Shown one piece after another: positions 1 to 11,967 of a DNA stretch of 64,000 nucleotides (positions are counted from its first letter, which is position 1; each line of letters starts with the position of its first letter). The stretch is from the NCBI GenBank assembly GCA_037974335.1, contig CM075733.1, positions 39,955,959-40,019,958 on the forward strand, read 5' to 3'. The DNA comes from Prionace glauca. Lineage: Eukaryota > Chordata > Chondrichthyes > Carcharhiniformes > Carcharhinidae. The notes beneath the pieces were generated by a model that saw nothing but the letters and a program-made list of their open reading frames with translations, searched no databases and had not been told where the DNA came from. The position numbers were made by a program, and so were the translations under genes.

Positions 1-131
1 CATGCTAAATTGGCCCTTAGTATCAAGAGGGTTAACAGGGTAAATACATAGAGTTACAGAGATAGGGATTGTTGTCAGTGCAGACTTGATGGGCCAAATG
101 GCCTCCTACTGCATTGTAGGGATTCTATGAT
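1..131 (+). repeat. SINE A (HE1-like), 3' part, next to an exon donor
   Basis: This holds the SINE A second half: the CATGCTAAATTG box, then GATGGGCCAAATGGCCTCC, then GGGATTCTATGATT. The left part lies outside the window. It is antisense to IGSF3 and ends about 19 bp from the domain-6 exon, so the donor and the SINE are nearly in contact. Confidence 0.85.
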
Positions 132-149
132 TGAATATGGGTTTAGTAC

Positions 150-557
150 CTGGACGCTGGACAGTGACGGAGGTCAGTCCGGACACATTCTCTCCGACTT
201 TATACCAGATGTTGTTGGGGTTGAGTAGCCATTCCTCCACGTGACAATAGTATTTCCCACTATCGGCAATATCAGCTTTTAGTAAGACCAAGGTATAATG
301 CCCGCTTAATGGTTTTGCAGCCTGCAATCGCTCCTTTATCTTGTCTCTTCTTAACCAGTCCTTATACTCAACCACACCATCACGGTTTGATATCAGGATG
401 AGTTTGTCATCTTTCTCCGGTGATCTCTGAATGTACCATTGTACAGAGAACTGCGAGTCTGGTCTTGTTTGATTTGTGATGACACAGTCAAAATGAATGT
501 TGTCATTTTCTTTTACTACAATGTTCCTCTTCATTTGCTTGACCTTTAATCTACAAT
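150..557 (-). CDS. IGSF3: IGSF3 exon encoding Ig V-type domain 6
   Basis: This exon is 408 nt (136 codons), phase 1 at both ends. The acceptor is TTTTTCTTCACAG. The split first codon gives Asp, so the junction reads KPP-DCRLKVKQ. Core residues are Cys25, Trp41 (VQWYIQ) and Cys105 in DSGKYYC, followed by EWL at 109-111. HVEEWLLNPNNIWYK is close to human HVEEWLLSPNYAWYK. Sequons are NQT and NVS. An extra Cys sits at residue 2 of the domain. The donor, CAG|GTACTA, departs from consensus at +4 and +5, while the other four exons use GTAAGT. An antisense SINE end begins roughly 20 bp into the next intron. This is the last IGSF3 exon visible; domains 7 and 8 and the membrane anchor should follow before position 1. 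Confidence 0.92.
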
Positions 558-740
558 CTGTGAAGAAAAATAAAATTGGGTCACAATGGTGAATACAAAA
601 TGGAAACATATTTTGTTACCATTTTTCTTTTTTTTCTCTTTTATTTTCTAGCAACCATAACGGCTCAGATTTTGCAGTGAGCAGCAAAATGAGGAGATTT
701 GCTACTGACCTCCAAGAAAGCTCCTGGTAAAGAATTTTAA

Positions 741-1038
741 AATTTAAAATTTATTTGTTAGCATTACAAGTAGGTGTACATTAACACTGCAATGAAGTTG
801 CTGTGAAAATCCCCTAGTTCCCACACTCCAGCAGGTAGAGTACACTGAGGGAGAATTTAGCATGGCCAATGTACTTAACCAGCAGTCTTTCAGACAGAGA
901 GGAAACTGGAGCAGCCAGAGGAAACCCACGCAGACACGGGGAGAATGTGCAAACTCTGCGCAGACAGTGACCCAAGGTGGGAATCGAACCTCGGTCCATG
1001 GTGCTGTGAGGCAGCAGTGCTAACTACTGCTCCACCAT
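741..1038 (-). repeat. SINE A, subtype 2 tail
   Basis: On the minus strand it reads from a tRNA-like head (GGTTAGCACTGCTGCCTCAC style, degraded here) through CCGTGTCTGCGTGGGTTTCC to a tail of the type TCCCTCAGTGTACC...TTTTCACAGCAACTTCATTG...CACCTACTTGTAATG. This tail differs from the GGGATTCTATGATT tail of subtype 1. Confidence 0.8.
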
Positions 1039-1589
1039 TAAGGTTGAACAATCTCAGAGGTGCAGATTTCCCCTTTCTTGACATTGGTTTGAATTGCGCG
1101 CCAAGTCCGATGGAGTCTCTGGGTGTCCAGGAGCAGCGAGTCTATCAAACAGTGTAATCAGCCAAGCGTATGGAAATAGACAACAAGCCAGCAAACCATG
1201 AAGTAAAATGCACTGATTGTTTTTTACTTTCTAATATCATTTTACAGACGGTGAAATAAATCATTGATACTAACATATGGAATCACAGTAGAAGCTGAAC
1301 TATTATAAACAAAGTTTTAAAAATTTTAAAATCTGGATTTTTAAAATAACATAATGGAGAAATCTGGCATTCTACACATATAGCATTGGCTTATCAGAGT
1401 AGATAGGTAGTTCAACAGTAAAAATGAACCCAGTTACACCATGTTCAAAAAGGTGCAACTTTTTCAAGGATTTCTACAGCAAATCTAATTGTGTAAAAAG
1501 GCATCTTTTTGTTATTCTGTCACTTCTAGTTATTTGCAGTTTCCAACAGCACACATTTGGTCCAGCAAAGAATTACTGATTGCAATGAC

Positions 1590-1875
1590 AGATAATGAAA
1601 TTTGAATTCAAGAAAAATCCAGAATTAAAAGGTTTTGATACCCACGAACCATTGTCAATTGTTGTAAAATCCCATCTAGCTCATGTCTTTAGGGAAGGAA
1701 ATCTTCCATCCTTACCTGGTGTAGCCTACAAATGACTCCTTATTGACTTCTGATCCACAACCAATGTGGTTGTCTCTTAAATGTCGTCTGAAATGATCTA
1801 GCAAGCCACTCAGTTCAAGGGTAATTAGGAATGTGCAATAAATGCTCAGCTTGTGACACCCATGTCCCAGTTATG
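1590..1875 (+). repeat. SINE B fragment
   Basis: This shares with 38135-38463 the blocks GACCACCATTGTCAATTG-like, TTTAGGGAAGGAAATCTKCC, CCATCCTTACCTGGT, and the tail TGTGCAATAAATGCTCAGC. It is degraded, and the tRNA-like head is missing. Confidence 0.7.
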
Positions 1876-2094
1876 AACAGAAGTAAAACAACTTCTGGAT
1901 TTCTACATTTAACTATATCTGTGCAGATGCCAGAAGTCGCTGTCAGTTTCAGAGGAATAATGATGGTGAATACTGACGGTTTTGCCATCATTACTATTGC
2001 AAGATCTAAGCCATCTTCCTCTACTGCTGGAGCAAGCACTTCTCCGTAATTTGTGCTGTGAAGCAATTTACTTTTAAGCAGGACACCAGGACGT

Positions 2095-2420
2095 GCAGAT
2101 TCCACACAGACGGTGACTCAAGCTGAGAGTTGAACCTGGGGCCTCACAGCGCTAGGGACCCTGGTTTGATTCCCAGCTTGGGTCAGTGTCTGTAGGGAGT
2201 CTGCATGTTCTTCCTGTGTCTGCATGGGTTTCCTCTGGATGCTCTGATTTCCTCCTACAATCAGAAAGATGTGCTGGTTATTTACATTGGTCATGCTAAA
2301 TTCTCCCTCAGTGTACCTGAACAGGTGCCAGACTGTGACGACTGGGAGGGGATTTTCACAGTAATTTCATTGCAGTGTTAATGTAAGCGTACTTATGACA
2401 CCAGTAAATACATTTTTACA
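2095..2420 (+). repeat. SINE A subtype 2 with a head-to-head inverted SINE stub
   Basis: Positions 2142-2420 are a plus-strand SINE A with the subtype 2 tail (CCTCAGTGTACCTGAACAGG, TTTCATTGCAGTGTTAATG). The preceding 45 bp or so (2095-2140, CACACAGACGGTGACTCAAG...) are the same SINE region in the opposite orientation, giving a small head-to-head arrangement. Confidence 0.75.
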
Positions 2421-3859
2421 CTTTAAAACATTCACCCACATAATAAATTAGTCAACATCAAATAACACTCTTCATAATTGTGGTTACATTAGTCCATCTG
2501 ACAACAGTGTGACTCAAACTCACAATCTCAGGTCTACAAAACAGACAACTTAAGCAAACCACTTCAAGAATTGTTCATTTTTCTCCCCCCCCCGAGTCAA
2601 TTAACTAATTGAGATGACTGTGAGTCATTTGAGTAACTGTTTTACCATGGAAAATGCAAGGAGATTAGTCAGTGATGAGCAGGATAATTTCAAATACACC
2701 GAGGTTTAGTGTGACTCCATCTGGCCAAGAACAAAGATAGCTACGAATAAAAGCAAAATATAGCTAAGACAGCTACAAAACCTGGCTGAGAAACAGAAAA
2801 ATTTCCTCCTGTTCCTGCTTTTACTTTTCACTGGAATAATTTGGCATTGATGCTGTTTCAGCTCTGCAATATTCATTGAGGCCATCAATGTGCTGTACAA
2901 CAGGTATTATATCCAAAAAAACTGCCATGTTTGCATCCTTTTTGTGCAGATCTGCACAGCATTAATATTTAATCAAAGCACTCGTATATTAGCATGCCAA
3001 TTGTAATGTTCCTCCTGCTGGTAATTTAAAAATAACCTGCAGATTGCAAGTCCCTCAGATTGCATCGTAACATGAGAAGTAACTGTGTAATGAAATCATT
3101 CTCGCTTGCAGACTGGTTCTTGGGAAACAAATCACTGTATGAAGTAGTGAGTATTAGAATAAAGTACTGTGTAAAAAAAACAATAATTTCTTTTCAGAAT
3201 ATATTCTGAATATGGAAAACTGCACTACTGAAATAATGGCTGTAGGTCTTTTTGTTGACACTTGGCATCAAAATTCCAGAGGTGTTCCGATACTCTCCAT
3301 TGTATCATAAGCAGGATTCTTAAGAAACATCTGCAGTGAAGACCAGGGCCCAGAAATGACCATTTTTACACAGCCTTGTTAAGAGTGTGCCCACAACCAC
3401 AATGCTTGTGGTATAGGATTAGACATGATCTTGGAAAGAGGCTTCCTTACAAGAGTTCATGTTATCCTAATCTCGAGGGAACATTGGGAATTGGTACATT
3501 TATCTGGGAGCAGGCATTTCAACCCAATCTCAGAATTGGGGCCCACTTGGTTTCCCAGGCCTATGTTACAGTCTGGTCTTCCGAAAAATTCTAAATAATT
3601 TTAGTTGTTTCCTATCAAGGTAAGATGATTTCCATGTGGGCCTAGTCACCTCAAAACTGCAGTTTGTAGCATCTTCCCTGACACTACAGCAACATCTGAG
3701 ACTTGTCCTCATTAGCAAGACTGCCTTATATAATAACTTGACCTCAAATCCCTTGAACTTTGGTGGGATCAATACCAGAGGTCATAGAGTCATAGATGGG
3801 TAAATCACAGCATTATCGCTGGACTGTTAAGTCGAGGGCTTTTGGACTCATGATGCCTT

Positions 3860-4105
3860 CAAAGAATCAACATGGTAAAATAGTCACCTTACTCCTGGAT
3901 GACCATAGGTTCCTCTCCCCTTTGTGAGAGTGTGCAGACTGGTAGTGATTTAACCCGAGGATCAGCACACCTCAAGCGAGGGGCATAATTGAGAAAGCAG
4001 GGTATGAATAATCTCAGCTGGTAAAGGAATTGAACCCACATTGTCAGGGTCATTCTGCATCACAAAGCAGCCGTCCAGCCAACTGAGCTAACCAGCATGG
4101 ACTTG
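3860..4105 (-). repeat. tRNA-headed SINE C
   Basis: On the minus strand the head reads GGTTAGCTCAGTTGGCTGG (a clear tRNA A box), then a B-box-like GGGTTCAATTCC, followed by a SINE body ending around 3860 (CATAGGTTCC, AAGGTGACTATTTTACC). It is unrelated to SINE A in sequence. Confidence 0.75.
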
Positions 4106-5029
4106 GTATGTGAAAAAAAACAAAAATAGTTTCTCTAAGCAACAACTGAAAAACAAATGATGATTTAACATGATTGAAAAATGGACATTATATGATTGAT
4201 ATGTCACCAACATATCATCCGCTTTAGACTAGCTGAGTGCCGACTATATTCCCCTATGTTTGACATGAGCTGGCAGCCAAGGCAAGGAGACTAAAACAAC
4301 ATAGACGGCAGCTTGCAGACAAAAGGATTTAGAGAGCTCTATGTGGCAGTCACAGGCTTTGGAGAAGCACAATAAATCTACTATATATTGATTAATGGAG
4401 CTGAGTGGATCAGGCATACATTAATGGATAATATGTAACCGTCCTACACTGATGTTCGCCTAATAAATGTCAGGGCTGTTCAGCTAGCAAATGTTTCCAC
4501 TCCAAGAGCTGATGATTTTGAAAAATAAAATGGATCAATTACTTCCAATTTTTAAGCAATGCTTTTAATCTTCTCACTTTGACATCATTTCTATTTGCAG
4601 TTTCTAGCAGTGTATCATTATTAATGTCTGGAACAGACCACAGTCCTCGAAAGTGCCAGTCCAATTTGCCACACATTCTCTACTTAGAGCATTTAATTTT
4701 ATGCCTCATTTCTGAGACAAAAGCTAACATTGTCATGATGAATAGATATAGATAAATTACTAGCTTGTTTGGAATTACAGATGATTAACTAAAAAATTAA
4801 CTAAGAAAGGGAATGAAGAAGAAGGAAGAAAACATTGCTTTGTTATTTCTATCACTGCACATTAAAAATAATAGGTGCAAATCTGGAAGAGCTTTTGTTA
4901 TGGAACCATTGACAGAAAGGAAGGAAAATAGTTGGAGGTATCATTACCACCAGGTTTTTAAATGTTTTTAAATTACAATAGAATTTATCTTCACACATGC
5001 AATCATGTAGATTGACTCAGACACCAGAA

Positions 5030-5375
5030 GCCGATACAGACAGACAAAGATAACAACACACAGGAGCACACAAAGACTGGCATCGACACATATAGATACA
5101 CAGACATACACACAGGTGCACACACACACATACAGACATGCGGCACACACAGGCACATACACAGGAACATACACACAAGCACATACATCCACAAAAATGC
5201 GCACACACACACACACAAAGGTGCATGCACATACACAGACATGTGACACACACATAGGAGTATACACACAGGCACATACACACAAATAGGAGCATGTGCA
5301 CACATATAGACTTGTGGCACACACCACAACATACACATAGACACACACACACAACTGCACACATACACAGGTCAG
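5030..5375. repeat. AC-rich minisatellite
   Basis: This is a 340-bp array of irregular ACACACAGGCACATACACA-like units with interspersed GGCACACAC and GACATG blocks. Three overlapping open frames on the minus strand (Cys/Val-rich) arise only from the repeat. Confidence 0.9.
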
Positions 5376-6129
5376 GAGTTTGTGCTCCGTTGCTTGCTGG
5401 CTTGAAGGTAGGGTAGAATGTAAAATCTAGTGAGTGGCCTTCCTGTTGCTTACCTATCCAACCTCAATTAGTCTGAAATTGGGCTGGTGTCAGGCAAGGG
5501 ATGAGGAGATATGGAGCCTCCTTTGCAGTTCCCCTGCACCCATCAGCAGCACCCCAAGGTCATCCCACATTTTAACTCTCCCATTGGCCACGAACCCAAC
5601 ATCCTTGTGCCCTCAGCTGCTCTCACTAGGACAGGTTGGCAGGAATTGGTGGGACTTCTGACTCTGGACTACCTGGGCTCCATGTCATGTTAGGACTGCC
5701 TGCAGTCCCAGTGGCAGCCATCACTCTGGGTGGCACTGTTGAGACTACAGAGCTGCCAGTCAGCTGATTGAGTGGCTCAAGGCAGCTTGATGCTAAGGCA
5801 GGACCTTCTCCCAAGGGGCAGATGTCTCTTCTTACAGCAATTAGCATTTACATTGTTGCTGTCGGGATTGTAGGCAGACCACAACCTGTTGGGGGAGATG
5901 GTAGTACCATTGTGACCACGGCACAAATCCAGTCCATAAAGTAACATAAACAATCATGCGAGTACAGGTAGGTATGCAAACATTTCAAAAGAAGTCGTAG
6001 ACAGACACAAAGATATAGACAGAATTGCATGGAAACATGGAAATATTGAAGCATTTGTAAAATGAGTAGACTTCTTTGTATTTTACCTAACTAACTTATT
6101 ATTATTTACTTGCTTCTTCTTATCACAGT

Positions 6130-6192
6130 GTTTTTGTAGTGTAGTGGTTATCATGTTTGAAAGGTCCCCCAGTTTGGGCCTGGGCAGAAACA
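6130..6192 (+). pseudogene. tRNA-Val pseudogene lacking the anticodon loop
   Basis: GTTTTTGTAGTGTAGTGGTT followed by ATCATGTTTG matches the acceptor, D-arm and 5' anticodon stem of vertebrate tRNA-Val. The following AAAGGTCCCC...CTGGGCAGAAACA matches the variable region, T arm and acceptor 3' strand. About 11 nt covering the anticodon loop and 3' anticodon stem are missing, so it cannot be functional. The acceptor stem (GTTTTTG with CAGAAAC) still pairs with one G-T wobble. A SINE A copy begins only about 18 bp downstream. Confidence 0.82.
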
Positions 6193-6209
6193 TTTCCAAT
6201 TGCTTGGGT

Positions 6210-6526
6210 CGCCACGGTGGCACACTGGTTAGCACTGCTGTCTCACAGTGCCAAGGACTCAGGTTCAATTCCGACCTCAGTCACTGTCTGCATGGAGCTT
6301 GCACTTTCTCCCTGTGTCTGTGTGGGTTTCCTCTGGGTGCTCCGGTTTCCTCCCACAGTCCAAAGATGTGTGGGTTAGGTGGATTGGCCATGCTAAATTG
6401 ACCCTAGTGTCAGAGGGATTAGCAGGATAAATGTGGGGGCTATCGCGATATGGCTTGGGTGGGATTGTGGTTGGTACAGACTCAATGGGCTGAATAGCCT
6501 CCTTCTGCACTGTAGGAATTCTATGA
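6210..6526 (+). repeat. SINE A, near full length, subtype 1
   Basis: It runs from GCCACGGTGGCACACTGGTT (tRNA-like head with B box GGTTCAATTCC) through CTGTGTGGGTTTCCTCTGGG and the CATGCTAAATTGACCC box to TGCACTGTAGGAATTCTATG. This is the best complete reference copy in the window. Confidence 0.9.
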
Positions 6527-7921
6527 TTCTCCTATTTTCTATCCATCTATTTAGCTTTGAACAAAATGTATATGGGATAGCATGAACCTAGATTTCTGTT
6601 TCCATTGCTACTTACACATTTTTGTTTCAACATTTATAGCATCCCAATCGTTTGTCACTTTGTGAATTAAACCGATGGAATTAGTCAGTGTTTTCACTTT
6701 TTTAAGAGACAAAAAGAAATGCTGAGCATTGATTTTGAAAACCAGAAGCTGGTGATGTTTCCAGAGCTTCTGAATCACCCGAACCAGCAAGTGAAAGGGT
6801 TAATGATCTTTGAGAATGGACTATTAATAGGCCAATCTGTATTCCTAATTGCGACACCCTGTTGGCTAGCAACATAGCAATAGATTAAATACACCAATTA
6901 GACCATCAAGGGAAAACTAAATAGAAGAGTATTTTTTCAGTTCAAGAAAGACAATCTGTGCTGGGTAGAACACATTATTAGATGCTATCATTCAAATCCT
7001 GCTCAATAGAATTCTGTTAGGAACCTGTTTAGGAACAGGAAAAGAACTGAAATCTTATTTTCTTTTTTACAGCGTTTCAGCTGGGCAATCATCAAAGCCG
7101 ACATGTGGTATTCTGGACAATTAATATGAAATATATAGTAAGTGATTCGGGGCTGATTTGAGGTGACAAAGCCAGCTTATTTGCATAGAGAAGCTAAATG
7201 CATGTTTTAAGAAGGAAAATTGTTCAATTTTACAAAAGCCCAGGCCACAAAATTCACTTTGGTCCCTAAACAAATCGGAGGTTGTGTGATTAACCTCTGC
7301 CCTTTGCTTCCGATGCAGGCAGCAAGCAAACTTTGTGCTGCTTGTTCATTAACCATCATTGTAGTACAGCCAGCACCAAGCATATTGCTCAGGGGCTGCA
7401 GGCTGAGTAAGGCATGCAAACTCATGCAAAACTAGCACTGCTTAAAGACGGCCTGCACAAATTCAAGGCAGTCTGCACTCCTTAAAAGGCAACCGTGTTC
7501 CTGCTGTAGCAGGTGCTGAAAGTGGCTGGAAAAGATCTGAAAAGATGGTACAACAGAATAGTGCTGCATGGGGGCCGTGATACGGAAGATGGAGAGAAGG
7601 ACAGAGGTCCCCTACTCACTGGAGATCAGAAGACCCTCCAGACTGATACTGCAAAGGTAATGGGAGCTGATACCTTTTGCGGCAATGTAGCTCCGGGTGC
7701 AATGCGAAATGAAGTTCAATGTCCTCACCTGAGTGGTCAAGATCAGTGAATGCACCTTCGAATGCCAAATCCCCATAAATGAACCACCAGCCTCACACAC
7801 TGCACCATTCACCACCCTCCTCTTCACTCAACTATTCACCTTTATTGTTACCTCACATTCATAGCTTCACCTCACCTTCACACTGCTGCAAGCTATTCAA
7901 TTATGATGGTCATATCACCAA

Positions 7922-8385
7922 AATACATTGATACCGGAGTTGAGGGGATTGAGCTATGAGGAGAGGCTGAATAAACTAGGCTTGTACTCGTTAGAGCTTA
8001 GAAGAATGAGGGGAGATCTCATTGAGACGTATAAGATGATGAATGGGATGGATAGGATAGAAGTGGAGAGACTCTTCCCGCTCAAAAAAGACAGTAGGAC
8101 TAGGGGGCACAGCCTCAAGGTAAAGGGGAGGCGGTTTAGAACAGAGTTGAGGAGGAATCTCTGGAATTCTCTGCCCGTTGAAGTGGTGGAGGCTGCCTCG
8201 CTAAATATTTTTAAGAAACGGGTTGATGGGTTTTTGATAAGAGAAGGGATTAAGGGTTATGGGGAGAGGGTGGGAAGGTGGAGCTGAGTCACGACAGATC
8301 AGCCATGATCTTATTGAATGGCGGGGCAGGCTCGAAGGGCTAGATGGCCTACTCCTGCTCCTATTTCTTATGTTCTTATATTCTT
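7922..8385 (+). mobile_element. CR1-like LINE, 3' fragment (family a)
   Basis: The frame contains LSYEERLNKLGLYSLELRRM, RGDLIETYKMMNGMDRIE, TRGHSLKVKGRRFRTEL and WNSLPVEVVEAASLNIFKKR. These are the last 110 residues or so of a CR1-clade reverse transcriptase protein. The 3' end is GGCTAGATGGCCTACTCCTG...CTTATGTTCTTAT. The 5' part is truncated, as is usual for CR1. Confidence 0.85.
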
Positions 8386-9532
8386 TCTCTTACAGGACAC
8401 GGTGACGCACAATTGTAGGCAGCAGCACCTAACCAGCAGGGGATAGACATGGCTGCCTCATCCCAATGAAGGAGATTGTATTCACCATCTTTGGAAAGGC
8501 CATGACTGAAATTAAATATTACATTCATGCCTAATTCTTCTTCTCACATCCCATTTCCCCTTCGGTTTCGCATCACCTTGTCTTGTAAGAGAGAGGGAAA
8601 TGTATCAGCGAGTGTGTGCAAAGTATTTTGACAACACACAGTGTGAGTGTATGAGGGATTACTCCATAGCAGTCCAGGCAGCAGGGGAGTTGCTGAAATA
8701 CCCAATGGTGTTTTTGATGATTTTTCATGTGGCAGTGTGGTTCTGGTTCTATGAATGCTGTGTATGCAGGTGGCCAGATTATCAGTGGATAATCTTTGAC
8801 ATCCAGCAACGACCTTCTGGTCTCCATGGGTGAGTCAAATGCTGATGGCATAACAAACTGGTGCAGAATAAAGGCATGATGTCTGTTGTCAGAATGCCAT
8901 GCATTGACTGGCATGGGCTGCACACACCAGCTGCACACTGAAGGTACAGTACATTCCAATTTAGTACATTTCTGAATTTACATGTGGCGTCTACAAAGCG
9001 ATGTATATGCAGTCATCAGCTCCCTGAAGCATGGGGAAGCCAGTTATTCTGGCAAGACATGTGCTCGTTCTCTGCAATGTTTCCCCTCTTTTTACATGCA
9101 GATAGTCAGTGATCTCCCTTACAGAAAAGAGTGGATATTGAACTGTAAGATGTGTGAGACGTTGCTTACTGCAAACTGAAAGCTGCTAGGTTTATGGCCA
9201 CAGTCATCTTCACACCCACAATGTCATTTACCACCTGCTCTGAGGCCGCAAGGTCTTCTTGCAAAACATAGCAGATTTTAGTGAACACCTCCTTTGTGAA
9301 ATGGAGATGGTGCCTACACTGCTACTCGCTGGGAATGAGGTAGGAGAATTAATCCCTAAAGACTCTGGTTGGATATGACAAGAGCCTTAGCTCAGTAGTG
9401 TATGGATGCTGTACAATTATTTGAAGTTTCTCAGAACTGTGCTAATAAAGGTGATGAGAGGATTGTCAATATCATGTGAACTTCACTGTAGTCTGCATTG
9501 TTACATTGTCTAGAAGCTAAACACCACTCCTG

Positions 9533-9795
9533 TGTCCGGCCTGTGTCCGTGGGAGTTTGCGCGTTCTCCCCGTGGTTGCGTGGGTTTCCTCCGGGTGCTC
9601 TGGTTTCCTCCCACATCCCAAAAATGTGCTTTTAGGCTGATTGATTGGGTAACAAATTGTCCCTATATTGGACCTCCCTGATCCTCACACATTAGGCATA
9701 GACTAGAGTCATGAATAGGTCACTGACCATGGGACGGCGGCACGGGCTCGTTGGGCCGAAGGGCCTGTTTCCCGTGCTGTTTTGTTCTTTGTTCC
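9533..9795 (+). repeat. SINE A variant with LINE-like tail
   Basis: The 5' end is truncated. The central block GCGTTCTCCCCGTGG...GGTTTCCTCCGGGTGCTC is SINE A, but the tail is GGGCCGAAGGGCCTGTTTCC...GTTTTGTTCTTTGTTC, the type of end carried by CR1-like LINEs here. Confidence 0.75.
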
Positions 9796-10199
9796 TAGGT
9801 CATTACTATTCACAATAACAGGGGAGATTGATTTAGAGTTTCTTATTTTGAGAACATGACCTCTGCCTATCAGTTTGTCTTATGGAAGACCAATAAATAA
9901 TCTGTATTTAACCTGAAAAAGTGGTGCTTGTTTGTTGTGGCTGTTGCACGTTATAATAGACCAAAATCTAACGTCTTAAACAGTGCAACTTGAGGTAATT
10001 AATATGTTGAATGTCGGTACTTCAGAGCAATTTCATTTCACACTAATTCTGGTTCTAATTCTGATTTTCCAACTGGGTAATCTGGAACTGAAAGCACCTG
10101 GGCCCAGCCAAGTCCGCCACCTGCAGCCCAGATTACATCGAAACACTGGTCAGGTTTCCCCTAACTACTTGTCTATTATTTAAGCTGCAGTTCATGCCC

Positions 10200-10960
10200 A
10201 GGTGACATACAGGGCCCGATTTCACCATCAAGTTGTATCTATTTTCGGCTGTGAAAACTTGGTAAGTTCAGGCATGAGGTGAGAACAGCAATCCGCGCTC
10301 GTCTCTGCGCCGGTTCCCCCTTTACCAAAGCTCGAAAATGGCTGTGATCGAGACCACGCCCAAAACGGGCACAATGGCCATTTAAATTGACTTAATGGGG
10401 TGCATGCCACAATCTTACCGGCACTTCCCCCTTTACCACCGCGTTCACCCATCCCGAATCGGCGCAAAACAGACATACTCCACAAAAGCCTGATTCGGGC
10501 GCTCCAGTTAGTGAGGAGATAAGTGCCGAGCATTGGACAGCTCTCTGCTTGAGATCAGTGGTGGGGAAGGAGGGGTCCGCTGCCACTTTGCCTGAGATCA
10601 GTTGGGGGAAAGAGGGGGAGGGGCCCACGATTGGTCTGGGTGGTGGCAGGGGTGGGGGGATAAGGGGGTCAGTCTGTTAAGGGGGTGGGGCAATGTCACT
10701 GCGGGCCAGGAGGAAACATTATCAGGCCTGGGAGGAACGTGGCAGGGGAGCAGCATTCTATCATTTTTCGTCTGCGCGTGCACAATTGGAGGCGCTGATC
10801 AGAGCTACAAGGTTCCGGGTATGTTAAACCCTGCCCACGGGCTTCTGCAGCACTTGGAATTACTGTTATTTTTTCAGGCAGAGTGCATATAGGGGCACCA
10901 TATAGGGGTCTAAAAGTTGGATCTGAAGCACTCCCAGTTTCAAGTTCTCCCAGCACTTAA
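10200..10960. repeat. GC-rich intermediate repeat, class unknown
   Basis: This GC-rich block contains phrases such as GACCACGCCCAAAACGGGCA and CAATGGCCATTTAAATTGAC, and resembles in style and composition the blocks at 26800-27345, 31085-32110 and 58279-58960. I cannot assign a class. ORFs within it look like composition artefacts. Confidence 0.45.
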
Positions 10961-11187
10961 AATCAAAATGGTAACATAGGGCCCTCAGTGTCTCCTTGAC
11001 AGTGGGCAACTCGAGGCATTTTCATTTTAGTTACTCCAACCTCAACATCATGACTTTCTTATTACAGGTTGTTTTGTACAGATTGTTTTATTTAAATTAG
11101 TTTAAAAGCCCTCCCAGAAACTCAAATGGTCTTGTTGCTCTATCTTTGCCCAGTTCCACGTTCACACTAGACTGACTATATACAAAT

Positions 11188-11300
11188 AACAGCAAAATAC
11201 TGCAGATGCTGGAAATCTGAAATAAAAACAGAAAATGCTGGTTAAACGCAACAGGCCTGGAAGCATCTGTGGAGAGAGAAACACAATTAATATTCTGAGG
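11188..11300 (+). repeat. Unclassified repeat E fragment
   Basis: GCAGATGCTGGAAATCTGAA, AAACAGAAAATGCTGG and AGCATCTGTGGAGAGAGAAA are the core of a repeat I recognise as common in shark DNA. Related pieces lie at 15985-16075 and, degraded, near 19550-19620. Confidence 0.6.
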
Positions 11301-11340
11301 ATTCTTGTACAGACCTAAAAAGGGATAGAAATGTGAAGAA

Positions 11341-11560
11341 TTATTGATTGATTTATTATTGACATGTGTACAGGGATATAGTGAAAAGGATCATTTCTTG
11401 TGAGCTATTGCAGAAAAACATACCGTTCATAGAGTACATTGGGGAGAAGGAAAGATAAGGTGCAGAATATAATTGTTGCAGTTACCAATAGCGTAAAGAG
11501 AAAGATCAGCTTGATGTGGGATAGGACCATTCAAAAGTCTAATGGCAGCAGGGACACTTG
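11341..11560 (-). repeat. Non-autonomous repeat with an L2-like LINE tail
   Basis: It begins on the plus strand with ATTGATTTATTATTGACATG and a GGGATATAGTGAAAAGGATC block, the reverse complement of the 3' end of the LINE at 13685-14465. It goes on through ATACCGTTCATAGAGTACAT and GGGGAGAAGGAAAG, shared with 46505-46800. Confidence 0.6.
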
Positions 11561-11660
11561 GAGTGGAGGTGGGGAAGGAAAGAAGGTCAGTGATGGGTCA
11601 GAGATGAGGAGATATTTTCAAAGATGTCATAGAAATGAGATAAAATTATAGATTCAGAAT

Positions 11661-11967
11661 CATAGAATCCCTATTGTGTAGAAACAGGCCATTTGGCCCA
11701 TCAAACCTGCACAACAACAACTCCATCCAGGCCCTATCCCTGTAACTCCAAATATTTAACCTGTTAATCTCCCTGACACAAAAGGCAATTTACCCCAGCC
11801 AATCCACCTAACTCGCACATCTTTGGAGTGCAGGAGGAAACCAGAGCAAACCCATGCAGACACGGAGAGAATGTGCAAACTCCACACAGACAGTGGCCCA
11901 ATCCGGGAATTAAATTCGGGTCCACAGGATTCAGCAGTGCCAACCACAATACCACCATGCCTGGTTA
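11661..11967 (-). repeat. SINE A, subtype 1
   Basis: This is an antisense copy from ATCATAGAATCCCTATTGTG through the CACATCTTTGGAGTGCAGGA block to the tRNA-like head at about 11960 (CAGTGCCAACCACAATACCA). Confidence 0.85.

Noticed and set aside
4968-5368. Three overlapping minus-strand ORFs of 115-130 codons rich in Cys and Val
   Set aside because: They are translations of an AC-rich tandem array in all frames; no protein signature.
8386-8470. CTTTCTCTTACAG motif as a possible splice acceptor
   Set aside because: It lies on the plus strand, opposite to the gene, right after a LINE tail, with no coding frame following.
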